Below the pieces are notes generated by a model that was not told where the DNA came from, searched no databases, and saw only the letters and a program-made list of their open reading frames with translations. Source: Bacillus sp. FJAT-50079 (lineage in GTDB: Bacteria > Bacillota > Bacilli > Bacillales > Bacillaceae_C). From it: a stretch of DNA of 64,000 bases. Made by a program: the position numbers and the translations under genes. Positions 15,864 to 25,094 of this stretch are shown one piece after another; positions within the stretch are counted from its first letter, which is position 1, and each line of letters opens with the position of its first letter. The stretch covers positions 496,001 to 560,000 of the forward strand of contig NZ_JAGYPD010000001.1 in NCBI RefSeq assembly GCF_018343515.1. Reading direction: 5' to 3'.

Positions 15864-16841
15864 TTGAAGGCTGTTTTAGTCAATAATGATTCCCGGCAAT
15901 TATATATAGGTGAAGCGCTCAAGCCGAGCATTAGTGAGGAAGAAATACTTGTTAAAGTAAAGGCAACTGCATTAAATCGCGCAGATCTTATGCAAAAACG
16001 TGGATTATATCCCCCACCTGAAGGAGCATCTCCGATTTTAGGCTTGGAAATGAGCGGAGTAATCGAGGAAATAGGTGAACATGTACAAGGTGTGAAAATA
16101 GGAGATCGTGTTTGCGCATTGCTGCCAGGGGGCGGATATGCAGAATATGTTGCCATCCCGGCTGCCATGGCAATCCCTATTCCAAATCACTTTTCTTTTG
16201 TCGAAGCTGCCGCAATTCCTGAAGTTTTCCTAACTGCTTATATGAATTTATTTTGGTTTGGCCGTTTGCAAAAAGGGCAAACCGTACTCATCCATGCGGG
16301 GGCAAGTGGTGTTGGTACTGCCGCGATCCAGCTAGCAAGAGAGGCTGGGGCAAAAATCATTGTAACAGCTGGCTCACATGAAAAAAGAAAACTATGTCTT
16401 TCTTTAGGGGCACATCATGCGATCGATTATAAAGCTGGTCCATTTGCAAATGCTGTGAAAGAAATAACTGCAGGCAAAGGAGTCGATCTAATTCTTGATT
16501 TTATCGGCGCCCCCTATTGGCAACAAAACATCGACTCGCTAGCGGTTGATGGCAGGCTCATCCTCATTGGGATGATGGGCGGTTCAAAAATTGATCAGGT
16601 GAATTTAAGCCCCCTGCTAATGAAAAGAATTCAAGTCATCGGCACGACGTTGCGTTCTCAGCCCGTGGATAAGAAAGTCGCTTTAACGAAGGAATTCACC
16701 GAATTTGCTCTAACCAAACTGACATTAGGAGCGATCAAACCCATCATCGATTCAATTTGGAATTGGGATCAAGCAAATGAGGCACATGAGCATATGGAAC
16801 AAAATAAAAATGCAGGAAAAATTGTGTTGCAAGTGAAATAA
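15864..16841 (+). CDS. NAD(P)H:quinone oxidoreductase, PIG3-type zinc-free MDR protein
   Basis: Medium-chain reductase of about 325 residues. N-terminal substrate half: VKVKATALNRADLMQKRGLYPPP, split over residues 30-55. Rossmann half: VLIHAGASGVGTAAIQLA near residue 140 and VDLILDFIGAPYW. It lacks the catalytic zinc Cys/His set, which is typical of quinone oxidoreductases. The start is the TTG at 15864 behind AAAGGAG; a GTG at 15855 lies inside that site. It stands alone between divergent and downstream genes. Confidence 0.85.
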   Translation: MKAVLVNNDSRQLYIGEALKPSISEEEILVKVKATALNRADLMQKRGLYPPPEGASPILGLEMSGVIEEIGEHVQGVKIGDRVCALLPGGGYAEYVAIPAAMAIPIPNHFSFVEAAAIPEVFLTAYMNLFWFGRLQKGQTVLIHAGASGVGTAAIQLAREAGAKIIVTAGSHEKRKLCLSLGAHHAIDYKAGPFANAVKEITAGKGVDLILDFIGAPYWQQNIDSLAVDGRLILIGMMGGSKIDQVNLSPLLMKRIQVIGTTLRSQPVDKKVALTKEFTEFALTKLTLGAIKPIIDSIWNWDQANEAHEHMEQNKNAGKIVLQVK

Positions 16842-16948
16842 TTCTTCACTTGCAATTTTCTTATTTAAGAATCAGAAAAACCTAATGAAACGATCCTTTT
16901 TTGTACAAAATAAGTATGATTTATTTTAAATGAAGAGGGAGGATTTAA

Positions 16949-17755
16949 ATGGGCATCTTTTCATCTGTATTGAAACGATTTTTTATTGACCGATTTCATG
17001 ATCAATCTGCCCAAATGGCTTATTTTTTTATGCTGGCCATTTTTCCTTTCCTCATTTTTGTCGTTTCGCTTTTAAGCTACTTCCCAATCTATTCGATCGA
17101 TGTTTTAGCTGTCATTGAGCCATTTGTGCCTAAAGGAAGCTACCGACTCATAGAAAACAATTTAATTAGCATCCTTGATCAGCAACGAACGAAGCTAGCA
17201 TCCTTTAGCTTGCTTGCGACTTTCTGGATCGCTTCTATGGCTGTACAGGCATTTGTGCGGGCGATGAATGATGCTTATAACATTATTAGAAAAGAAACAT
17301 TTTTAAAGGCGTTTTTAAAGGACCTACTATTGACCGCAATTCTTATGATCACATTAGCGATCTCTCTACTTTTCCCAATCGGCGAAAAAATAAGTCAAGT
17401 TCTTCTTGCAGAACAGCTATCTATTTCGAACCAGTTCTATCAATCACTCGTAATCGTTAAATGGACGATTGGCTCTGCCTATTTACTGCTGTTATTTATT
17501 TTAATGTACAAATACGTTCCAAGCACAAAATTAAAATTTCGTTCTGTTCTTCCTGGTGCTTTATTTTCTGTAACGTGCTGGCAATTCGTTTCCGTTGGAT
17601 TTTCTTATTATGTTTCCTTAGCAGATTACTCTCTATTATATGGACAGCTTGGGAGTATCATTGTGCTTATGATCTGGTTTTATCTCTCGGCTGCCGTGCT
17701 GCTTACTGGCGGACTTATAAATGCCGCTTGGATTGAAAAAAAAGCATCTAATTAA
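16949..17755 (+). CDS. YihY/BrkB-family inner membrane protein
   Basis: A 268-residue membrane protein with six hydrophobic segments. The YihY signature is clear: AQMAYFFMLAIFPFLIF near residue 21, the repeat-like FWIASMAVQAFVRAMNDAYN near residue 93 and the C-terminal YGQLGSIIVLMIWFYLSAAVLLTGG in two parts. Function in the family is not established; the old ribonuclease BN label is wrong for the family. Start ATG 16949 follows GGGAGG. Confidence 0.85.
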   Translation: MGIFSSVLKRFFIDRFHDQSAQMAYFFMLAIFPFLIFVVSLLSYFPIYSIDVLAVIEPFVPKGSYRLIENNLISILDQQRTKLASFSLLATFWIASMAVQAFVRAMNDAYNIIRKETFLKAFLKDLLLTAILMITLAISLLFPIGEKISQVLLAEQLSISNQFYQSLVIVKWTIGSAYLLLLFILMYKYVPSTKLKFRSVLPGALFSVTCWQFVSVGFSYYVSLADYSLLYGQLGSIIVLMIWFYLSAAVLLTGGLINAAWIEKKASN

Positions 17756-17787
17756 TTAGAAACTCCTTCATGTACTTTAATTTAGCC

Positions 17788-17819
17788 TCAAAAAAGCGGT
17801 CCTTTATTAAGGACCGCTT
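17788..17819 (-). terminator. Terminator overlapping the tcyP stop codon
   Basis: AAGCGGTCC / GGACCGCTT hairpin followed by TTTTTT on the minus strand; the tcyP TAA stop sits in the loop. Confidence 0.85.
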
Positions 17820-19195
17820 GGACTTTCTACTTGTTTGTTATAAACGGATTCGTCAAGTTCCCCTGTCATCTTTCCAGTTAAAACTCCTGCTGTCATACTG
17901 CCGCTTACGTTTAATGCCGTTCTTCCCATATCAATCAATGGCTCAACTGAAATTAATAAGGCAACGATCGCAATTGGTAAGTTCATCGCTGATAAAACTA
18001 GCAATGCGGCAAATGTTGCTCCACCACCAACGCCAGCTACACCAAATGAACTAATGGCAACGATAATAATTAAAGTCGCAATAAATCCTGGATCAAGTGG
18101 ATTAATACCAACCGTCGGGGCAACCATTACCGCCAACATTGCCGGATAAATGCCCGCACAGCCATTTTGACCGATTGACAGACCGAATGAACCCGCGAAG
18201 TTCGCAATCCCTTCCGAAACCCCAAGATCTTTATGTTGTGTATTAATATTCAATGGCAATGCCCCAGCACTTGATCTTGAAGTAAAGGCAAATGTAAGAG
18301 TTGGAAGTGCCTTTTTTATATACGTAATTGGGTTTTGTTTTGCTAAAGCGAGTAATAGAAGGTGTACGATAAACATAGCGATTAATGCTACGTAAGATGC
18401 AACAACAAACTTTCCTAACTTGGCAATCGCCGAATAGTCACTCGTTGCTGTTACTTTCGCCATTAATGCAAGTACACCATATGGCGTTAGTCGTAAAATC
18501 AACGTCACAATGCGCATCACAATTGTATATATCGTCTCAATTATCTTTGCGAAAAACTCAGCATGATCCGGCTCTTTTCTTCTTACACCTAGATAAGCAA
18601 TACCAATAATCGCAGCAAAAATGACAACAGCAATTGTAGATGTTGGACGTGCTCCGGTTAATTCCATAAATGGATTTTGCGGAAATAAACTAACGATTTG
18701 CTGTGGAATCGTTAAACTTTCTACATCTGCCGCTCTTTGTTCAACGATTGCTGTACGAGCTACTTCGGCTTCTCCTTCTACCAATTCAATTCCCTCAAGC
18801 TGAAAACCGATGGCAGTGGCGATCCCGATGCCAGCTGATATCGCGGTAGTACCAATTAATATGCCAATGACAAGGCCGCTTATTTTGCCAAGGTTATTGG
18901 TCAGTTTCAATTTCGTAAAAGCAGAAACGATAGAGATAAACACAAGTGGCATGACAATCATTCTTAATAATGATACATAGCCATTTCCGACAATGTTAAA
19001 CCATTCGATCGACCCGGTCGTAATCTCCGAATCGTTTCCATATATAAAGTGCATGGCGAGACCAAGCAAAATCCCTAGTCCAAGTGCCGTAAACACTCGT
19101 TTTGAAAAGGAAACAAACTTTTTTTGCATATAAAATAAACCATAAATGAGTAAAAGTAGGACAGCAATGTTGATGATAATAAAAATTGTATTCAA
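17807..19195 (-). CDS. tcyP: L-cystine symporter TcyP (dicarboxylate/amino acid:cation symporter family)
   Basis: About 462 residues with eight membrane spans and two re-entrant loops. Family motifs are GNGYVSLLRMIVMPLVFISIVSAF (two parts), FTSRSSAGALPLN (serine-rich re-entrant loop) and the late GVAGVGGGATFAA. B. subtilis TcyP starts MNTLLVGIN, and the product of the TTG at 19195 (MNTIFIIIN) aligns with it. That TTG lies seven bases after AAAGGGG, so I prefer it to upstream codons. It imports cystine with cations. A strong promoter is present at 19238-19266. A CymR-type repressor would be expected from the B. subtilis case, but I could not fit its consensus well. Confidence 0.88.
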   Translation of the reverse strand: MNTIFIIINIAVLLLLIYGLFYMQKKFVSFSKRVFTALGLGILLGLAMHFIYGNDSEITTGSIEWFNIVGNGYVSLLRMIVMPLVFISIVSAFTKLKLTNNLGKISGLVIGILIGTTAISAGIGIATAIGFQLEGIELVEGEAEVARTAIVEQRAADVESLTIPQQIVSLFPQNPFMELTGARPTSTIAVVIFAAIIGIAYLGVRRKEPDHAEFFAKIIETIYTIVMRIVTLILRLTPYGVLALMAKVTATSDYSAIAKLGKFVVASYVALIAMFIVHLLLLALAKQNPITYIKKALPTLTFAFTSRSSAGALPLNINTQHKDLGVSEGIANFAGSFGLSIGQNGCAGIYPAMLAVMVAPTVGINPLDPGFIATLIIIVAISSFGVAGVGGGATFAALLVLSAMNLPIAIVALLISVEPLIDMGRTALNVSGSMTAGVLTGKMTGELDESVYNKQVESPSGP

Positions 19196-19237
19196 AACCA
19201 TTCCCCTTTCTATTAAGTTGCTGATCTCAACTTGTAT

Positions 19238-19266
19238 ACTATAAGCTAATAAATCCAACTAGTCAA
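19238..19266 (-). promoter_or_regulatory. Sigma-A promoter of tcyP
   Basis: Minus strand TTGACT, 17-base spacer, TATAGT. An AATTCCC...GGATTTA arrangement overlaps the -35 box and could be part of a sulfur-control operator. Confidence 0.7.
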
Positions 19267-19346
19267 ATGGGAATTAACATGTATTGTTTTTCTTTCTGAA
19301 AGAAAGGGTACCCTATTATATACTACCCAAAGAAAGGATGATATAA

Positions 19347-19472
19347 ATGCGAAGAGCATCAAAAATCATTCGCTTTGCTATAAAAGCAGCTCCTATTATT
19401 TTACCCATTGCCAAGAAAATAATGAATAATCAGAGGGCAAAAAAATATGTGAAACAAATTCCCAAAAACTAA
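19347..19472 (+). CDS. Small basic peptide of 41 residues
   Basis: Opens with ATG 19347, seven bases after AAAGGATG, and encodes a peptide starting MRRASKIIRFAIKAAPIILP and ending KYVKQIPKN. It has a central hydrophobic stretch (residues 10-22) between Lys/Arg-rich ends and could form an amphipathic helix at the membrane. A terminator follows immediately. No family recognised. The good ribosome binding site and tight terminator are the reasons to call it. Confidence 0.55.
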   Translation: MRRASKIIRFAIKAAPIILPIAKKIMNNQRAKKYVKQIPKN

Positions 19473-19497
19473 AAGGTGCCGAGTCGGCACCTTTTAG
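19470..19497. terminator. Bidirectional terminator between small peptide gene and chemoreceptor gene
   Basis: AAAAGGTGCCGA / TCGGCACCTTTT hairpin shared by two convergent genes. Confidence 0.85.
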
Positions 19498-21176
19498 TTT
19501 ACTTTAAATTTTTGAATTAATTGATTTAAATTAAGGGCAACTGCTGAAAGCGATTCGGCGTTTGCTGCAATTTCTTGCATTGAGCTTGTCGATTGTTCGG
19601 TAGATGCAGCTGTTTCTTCAATCCCTGCTGAAGCTTCTTCCGTGATTGCCGCAATATTTGAAATGGCAGCATTCATCGTATCAGCACTACCATCAATTTC
19701 TCGTAGGTCAGCTGTAATCTTTTGAATTTGTTGGACTACTTCTTGAACCGAATGACTAATCGATTCAAAGGCATGACCTGTCGATTCAATTTGTTTCGTT
19801 CCTATTTCAACTTGCTGAAAACTATCCTGCAAGGAGCCAACAACGTCCTTCGTTTCCCTTTGAATCGTCGATACAATCCCTGTAATATCCGAAATAGAAT
19901 TCGCCACTTGTTCAGCTAGTTTTTTCACTTCTCCTGCGACAACCGCAAATCCTTTTCCATGCTCTCCTGCCCGCGCCGCTTCAATTGCCGCATTTAACGC
20001 AAGCAAATTAGTTTGTTCCGCGATTTCTGAAATGACTTTAATTAAATGCGAGATCTGTTTTGAATGTTCATCAAGACTGCTTACTTTTCTAACGGCATCT
20101 TTCACATTTTCATCGATAACCTTCATAACAGAAATCGATTCTACCATCGCTTCATTGCCTTTAGTTGTCAGATTAAGTACTTCATCTGTTACTGCATTGG
20201 CTAAGTGCCCTTGCTCATTCGCATCATGAATGTTTGCGGCTAATCTTCCCATGGACTCAACTAAATCGGAAGCAGATTGTGCCTGGGTTTCCGAAGCATT
20301 TGCTAGTTCTTCCATCGTTATCGCCACTTGCTGACTTCCGGAGTTTACTTCGAACGCAGATTGACTTAATTCCGCACTGCGACTTTTAACCGTTTCAGAA
20401 ACAGTACCGATGTCAACCGCCATTGCACGAATTTGCCGATTCATTTCATTTACCGAATGAATGAGTACTCCAACCTCGTCTTTCGAACGTGTTTTTAAAT
20501 CTTCATGGGTCAAATCTCCATCCGCAATCAGTTTCATCCGATTTGCTACTCTAACAATTGGACGTGATAATGAGTTTGCCATATAAAAAGCAATGATCAA
20601 CCCAAGTAAAATGGTTGCGCTTGTCAGAATTAAATTTAAGGTCGTCGCTTGTATGCCAGCTTCTATCACCTTTTCGCCGTTATCTTTAATATTTTTTGCA
20701 TGATCATCAGATAATTGCTTAAATGTGGTCATAAGCTGTTGTCCAACTATTTCGACATTTGTCCGAAAGTTCATTCGCGCTAGATCACGGTTTCCTTCAT
20801 TATATGTATCAAAAACTTGTTCCTTAATCATATCTTCCCATGCGTGTATTTTACTAATTGCTTCCTCTGTTTGTTCTGTATTTGAGAGACTTAGTAACTC
20901 GGATTCCAGCCTCCGACTTTCCTCCGCATAAAAATTAAATGAATTTAAATAACCATTTTGCCCATATAATATATATCCGCGGGCTAATGAAGTCATTTCC
21001 GAAATATTCAAATGAATTTCTTGATAAATCATTAATAATGGCAATTCTTCTTCGATCACTTTTTCCGTTTGATTATTCGACAATTTGTTAGAAACAAAAG
21101 AAACGGCTCCCATAACGAGTACTAATGCGTTTAAAATCAAAAAGCCACGTAAAATTTTAGCCTTAAGACTCTTCAT
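19494..21176 (-). CDS. Methyl-accepting chemotaxis protein
   Basis: 560 residues. Transmembrane helix at 8-28; an extracytoplasmic helical domain of about 150 residues (four-helix-bundle type, with [11 protein letters not shown] near its end); second transmembrane helix about 180-200; HAMP domain ([20 protein letters not shown]); then a long coiled-coil signalling domain with the conserved tip [20 protein letters not shown] and [17 protein letters not shown]. The tip would bind CheA and CheW. Ligand unknown. It is transcribed alone. Confidence 0.92.
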   Translation of the reverse strand: MKSLKAKILRGFLILNALVLVMGAVSFVSNKLSNNQTEKVIEEELPLLMIYQEIHLNISEMTSLARGYILYGQNGYLNSFNFYAEESRRLESELLSLSNTEQTEEAISKIHAWEDMIKEQVFDTYNEGNRDLARMNFRTNVEIVGQQLMTTFKQLSDDHAKNIKDNGEKVIEAGIQATTLNLILTSATILLGLIIAFYMANSLSRPIVRVANRMKLIADGDLTHEDLKTRSKDEVGVLIHSVNEMNRQIRAMAVDIGTVSETVKSRSAELSQSAFEVNSGSQQVAITMEELANASETQAQSASDLVESMGRLAANIHDANEQGHLANAVTDEVLNLTTKGNEAMVESISVMKVIDENVKDAVRKVSSLDEHSKQISHLIKVISEIAEQTNLLALNAAIEAARAGEHGKGFAVVAGEVKKLAEQVANSISDITGIVSTIQRETKDVVGSLQDSFQQVEIGTKQIESTGHAFESISHSVQEVVQQIQKITADLREIDGSADTMNAAISNIAAITEEASAGIEETAASTEQSTSSMQEIAANAESLSAVALNLNQLIQKFKVN

Positions 21177-21335
21177 CTTTACTCCCCTTCCTCTTCATCC
21201 ACAAGCAACAATTCTCTAAAATTGGTATCTATGTCTATTATCGGCAAAAAAAACGTTTTCTTTAGTTCAATTGTCCCAAGCGTCAAATTTAATTATAGTA
21301 GGTTACGAATGTGATAAAAAAATGAGGAAAGCGTG

Positions 21336-22256
21336 TCATAGTCGTTGATTAAGTCTACACTTTCTCTCACTGGCATCAATATAGACCGTTGCTCCAAATG
21401 GAAGGGAAATCATCGGCATACAATGCCCTGCTCTTATATTTAAGATCGTCGGCTTGCCAAACGGAACAATCATTTGTTCAATTAGTTGCTCGACCGTAAG
21501 CCCAAGGGAATCATCCCCAGCCTGACAATGGTTCCACGTACCAAGTACAATTCCAGCAGCATCTGAAAATTTTCCAGCCAATGCAAGCTGTGTTAGCATA
21601 CGATCGATTTTATACAGCGGTTCTGAAACTTCCTCCAGAAATAAAATTTTCTCTTTTGTATCAATTTCAAATGGGGTACCAAGTGTACTTGTTATGACAC
21701 TTAAGTTTCCTCCCGTTAACTTCCCTTCTACATAACCAGGAACTAAACACTTTATTTCTTCATCAGAAGGATTGGCCATAGTGTAGGCAGGATCATTTTG
21801 CAACAGAGTCATAAGCGATTTAATTGTGAAATCATCTGCCGTTATAAGATCAGATGCAGGCATCGGCCCGTGAATCGTTATGAGATGACAAATTTGCTGA
21901 AGAACAATATGAAGAGTCGTAATATCGCTATATCCGACAAACCATTTTGGGTTTTTACGAATTAAATTATAGTTAAGTAGCGGCAATAATTGTAACGTCC
22001 CATAACCGCCACGCAAGCAAAAGATCGCTGAAATACTTGGATTTGCAAACATTGAATTGATTTCTTGAGCTCTCATCCTCGCTGTTCCAGCTAAATAGCC
22101 ACCAATATTTTCAAAGCAAGTCAAGCCTAGCTCCACTTCAAACCCAAGTTTTTTAACAGCATGAACAGCTTGATCAAGCCTTTCTTTACTTACTGGCCCA
22201 GCTGGTGCGGTAATGCCAATTTTATTTCCACTCCTGAGTGGTTTTACCTGATTCAT
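21336..22256 (-). CDS. LD-carboxypeptidase (S66 family, LdcA/MccF type)
   Basis: Serine peptidase of peptidoglycan recycling or of muropeptide/microcin-type substrates. Opening KIGITAPAGPVS, the FCLRGGYGTLQLLP block, the nucleophile elbow FVGYSDITTLH (Ser near residue 110), a TIHGPMPASDL segment and the downstream Glu/His of the triad (GTWNHC, then RAGHCMPM) are present. 306 residues is normal. No signal peptide, so cytoplasmic. Whether it trims murein tetrapeptides or another substrate cannot be read. Confidence 0.85.
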   Translation of the reverse strand: MNQVKPLRSGNKIGITAPAGPVSKERLDQAVHAVKKLGFEVELGLTCFENIGGYLAGTARMRAQEINSMFANPSISAIFCLRGGYGTLQLLPLLNYNLIRKNPKWFVGYSDITTLHIVLQQICHLITIHGPMPASDLITADDFTIKSLMTLLQNDPAYTMANPSDEEIKCLVPGYVEGKLTGGNLSVITSTLGTPFEIDTKEKILFLEEVSEPLYKIDRMLTQLALAGKFSDAAGIVLGTWNHCQAGDDSLGLTVEQLIEQMIVPFGKPTILNIRAGHCMPMISLPFGATVYIDASERKCRLNQRL

Positions 22257-22377
22257 AACAACGCCTCCATTAATCGATTATTTCCTAGGAAATACGACAA
22301 ATATTTTTGTTCATGTCCAATTGAATAAAAACTGCTTATTACCATACACTAGCCTAAAATGTTCATCGGAGGTTTAT

Positions 22378-23985
22378 ATGAAAGCGACAGATGTGCTCGT
22401 TCAATGTTTAGAAAATGAAGGTGTGGAATACATTTTTGGGATTGTCGGGAAAGAAACCTTAGATTTCGTTGAATCGATTTCCCGTTCCGCCCAAATTCAA
22501 TTTGTTCCTGTAAGACATGAACAAGCTGCTGCTTTTATGGCCGGTACGTATGGGAAATTAACTGGGAAACCTGGCGTATGCACCGCCACACTTGGGCCTG
22601 GTACGACTAATCTTTTAACTGGCTTAGGTAGTGCTTTGCTCGACCTATCCCCAGTAATCGCCATTACTGGACAGGCTGGACTCGACCGCCAGTATAAACG
22701 CTCACATCAGCTTCTTAATTTAATAAAAATGAGTGAGCCAGTGACAAAGTGGTCGGTACAAATAAAAGATGCCACAACGATCCCTGAGATCGTTCGAAAA
22801 AGTTTTCAGATTGCTATACAGGAAAAGCCAGGTCCTGTATTAATTGAGCTACCTGAAAATATAGCGATGAAAACGACCACAGCCAAAGTGATACCCGTTA
22901 CTTCTCAGGCAAAAAGTGATCCGTGTCAACGATCGATTCAAGCAGCCATTTCCTTAATACATCAATCAATAAAACCATTCATCGTCATTGGAAATGAAGT
23001 GGTTAGACAAAACGCTGTTCTACCATTGTTAGATTTCATCCAACGTTTACAAGCCCCTGTTGTTCATTCTTTTATGGCAAAGGGAATAGTTGAAAAAGAT
23101 GATCCATACAACTTTTATACGTTTGGATTCGAAGAAAATGACATGGTCGTATCAGGAATGGGGGAAGCAGATCTTCTCATCGTGATTGGGCTTGATTTTG
23201 TTGAATCACTTCCAAAGAATTGGAACAAAGGGAAAATTCCTGTTTTACATATTAGTTCATTAGTAGCAGAAGTTGATGAATACTATCCTATCCAAGGAGA
23301 GTTAATCGGTCATGTAGGCAATAGCCTAGAATTGTTAAATAAACAAGGAATTCTCTCAAAAGAGTGGCTTCCTTCTGGAAATTTGAAAACGAAAATTATG
23401 CAGACATATCATATTTTCCCTGAAGATAAAGAAGTCAGCCATTTACCGTTAAACACTGAGCATATTTTGCACATTGTTGAAAAGATATCTTCGGACGAAA
23501 CTATTCTTATTTCCGATGTAGGCGCCCATAAACTTGCGATCGCTCGCACATATCAACCGAAACTCCCGGGTAATGTTCTTATCTCCAATGGCTTTGCATC
23601 CATGGGTGTTGCAGTCCCTTGGGCAATGGGGGCAAGAATGGCAAACCGAAATGATCCAATTATTGGAATCACCGGGGATGGCGGAGCTTTGATGAACATC
23701 GCGGAGCTAGAAACAGCAAAACGTCTCGGTCTCTCTTTTATCATGATCGTTATCCGTGACGATGTATTGAAACTTGAGGAGCAAATGATGAACAAGAAAT
23801 TCGGTCATAGCGATGGGGTCACATTTGGAAATCCAGATTTCGTTCGTTTAGCAGAAAGCTTCGGGATCAAAGGAGTAAGGGCAGAAACGCTCGATAAATT
23901 CGAAGAAATAATGTATGCCGAGTTACAATCTCAAAAAGAATTAGTTTTAATTGAACTGCCGTTAAGAATGAATGACACCGATTAA
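22378..23985 (+). CDS. ThDP-dependent enzyme, acetolactate synthase (AlsS/IlvB)-like
   Basis: 535 residues in three domains: pyrimidine-binding with catalytic Glu in PVRHEQAAAFMAG (near residue 50), middle domain about 190-320, and ThDP/Mg-binding domain with GDGGALMNIAELETAKRLG near residue 435. The order and the AlsS-like NGFASMGVAVPWAMGA segment point to acetolactate synthase. The second half of the ThDP motif, usually NDN or NNN, reads RDD here, so activity or substrate may differ. No small-subunit or acetolactate decarboxylase gene is near. Start ATG 22378 follows GGAGG. Confidence 0.75.
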   Translation: MKATDVLVQCLENEGVEYIFGIVGKETLDFVESISRSAQIQFVPVRHEQAAAFMAGTYGKLTGKPGVCTATLGPGTTNLLTGLGSALLDLSPVIAITGQAGLDRQYKRSHQLLNLIKMSEPVTKWSVQIKDATTIPEIVRKSFQIAIQEKPGPVLIELPENIAMKTTTAKVIPVTSQAKSDPCQRSIQAAISLIHQSIKPFIVIGNEVVRQNAVLPLLDFIQRLQAPVVHSFMAKGIVEKDDPYNFYTFGFEENDMVVSGMGEADLLIVIGLDFVESLPKNWNKGKIPVLHISSLVAEVDEYYPIQGELIGHVGNSLELLNKQGILSKEWLPSGNLKTKIMQTYHIFPEDKEVSHLPLNTEHILHIVEKISSDETILISDVGAHKLAIARTYQPKLPGNVLISNGFASMGVAVPWAMGARMANRNDPIIGITGDGGALMNIAELETAKRLGLSFIMIVIRDDVLKLEEQMMNKKFGHSDGVTFGNPDFVRLAESFGIKGVRAETLDKFEEIMYAELQSQKELVLIELPLRMNDTD

Positions 23986-24144
23986 TAAAACAAAGATTGC
24001 GGCATCAGCAATGTGGTGGCTTAGATTGTCCGCTTAATGTCGTATTTGGCCAAACACAGGATATGTAATATTGCCGATTGTGGTTTGAGTGTGACAGACG
24101 TGGTACTAGTCCTGTGTACCAGCATTCTGGTGTCATTTGGAAGG

Positions 24145-24711
24145 TTATTGGAATATAATCACTTTTATCCTTTTAAAACAGGCGGAACTAATCTCTACCC
24201 ATATCCAACTATATAAGGTAGAGAATAGAATGATTCCCAATGCAGTTAGAGTAGTGAAAGATGTAGATGCAGCAGGACCGAGAAGAGGAAATTTAAACAC
24301 ATAAAGAACAGTACTGATGCCCATCACTAAGACTAAGCATCCACTTATAACGATACTTAATCTTTTCTTATACTTTAAAAAAGCTGCACCGAGCCCAATT
24401 CCTAATAATCCAGTTGTAAACGGGAAAATAATTAATTCAGCAGGCTGCAAAATAAGCAACAACAAAATCGAAAGCAGATATGAAATAAAACCATATCGGA
24501 AAGATACAATCGAACACAAAATGATTGGAGCAGTTGCCAGCGGACTAATAAAGAAGCCAACTCCCGGCAATAATCCCCCTGCTGCTTGAAAAATAGCGGA
24601 TAGACCACTCAAAGTGGCTACAATAACAAATTTGTTTGTATTCGATAATTGATTGAGTTTCCTATGAATCTCCTTCGGATGATCTGAAATGTCTTTAATC
24701 GCATACAACAA
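24145..24711 (-). CDS. Predicted polytopic membrane protein (ECF S-component/DUF2232-like)
   Basis: 188 residues with five or six hydrophobic segments after a polar N-terminus of about 28 residues. The pattern (TLSGLSAIFQAAGGLLPGVGF, then SPLATAPIILCSIVSFRYG) resembles ECF transporter S-components and DUF2232-type proteins, but I do not recognise a specific family and no energy-coupling genes are near. It diverges from ywbE. Confidence 0.6.
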   Translation of the reverse strand: MLYAIKDISDHPKEIHRKLNQLSNTNKFVIVATLSGLSAIFQAAGGLLPGVGFFISPLATAPIILCSIVSFRYGFISYLLSILLLLILQPAELIIFPFTTGLLGIGLGAAFLKYKKRLSIVISGCLVLVMGISTVLYVFKFPLLGPAASTSFTTLTALGIILFSTLYSWIWVEISSACFKRIKVIIFQ

Positions 24712-24814
24712 TGCTCTCTCCTTTTTTAAAAAGCTTTTAAAGTATATGCAATGGATTCCATTTAATATGAGGTTGCTTTATACTGAAGAAAAAAAGATCG
24801 GACTGATTCACAGA

Positions 24815-25015
24815 ATGAATGGACAAAATAGAGAAAAAATCACCGCTGGATTGACGGTAGATATTGTATTGAAACAAGACCAAAGAACCGGAAAAACAAC
24901 AAGAGGTGTAGTAAAAGACATTTTAACGAAATCGGCATTTCACCCGCATGGGATAAAGGTGAGGCTCGAAGATGGACAAGTTGGCAGGGTCAAGCAAATA
25001 ATTCAAAATCCTTAA
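24815..25015 (+). CDS. ywbE: YwbE-family protein
   Basis: 66 residues starting MNGQNREKITAGLTVDIVLK; the DQRTGK and HPHGIKVRLEDGQVGRV blocks match YwbE, a small conserved protein of Bacillus with a KOW-like beta fold and no settled function. I start at the internal ATG 24815 because the conserved part begins there; the Shine-Dalgarno sequence is weak. It precedes a DUF1646 gene by 79 bases on the same strand. Confidence 0.85.
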   Translation: MNGQNREKITAGLTVDIVLKQDQRTGKTTRGVVKDILTKSAFHPHGIKVRLEDGQVGRVKQIIQNP

Positions 25016-25094
25016 CACGGCTTATGTGCTTTTTTAGCTGAATGTTAGCTATTTTATGTTATACTGAGAAAAAAAGAAAAGGGAAGACCACTAT

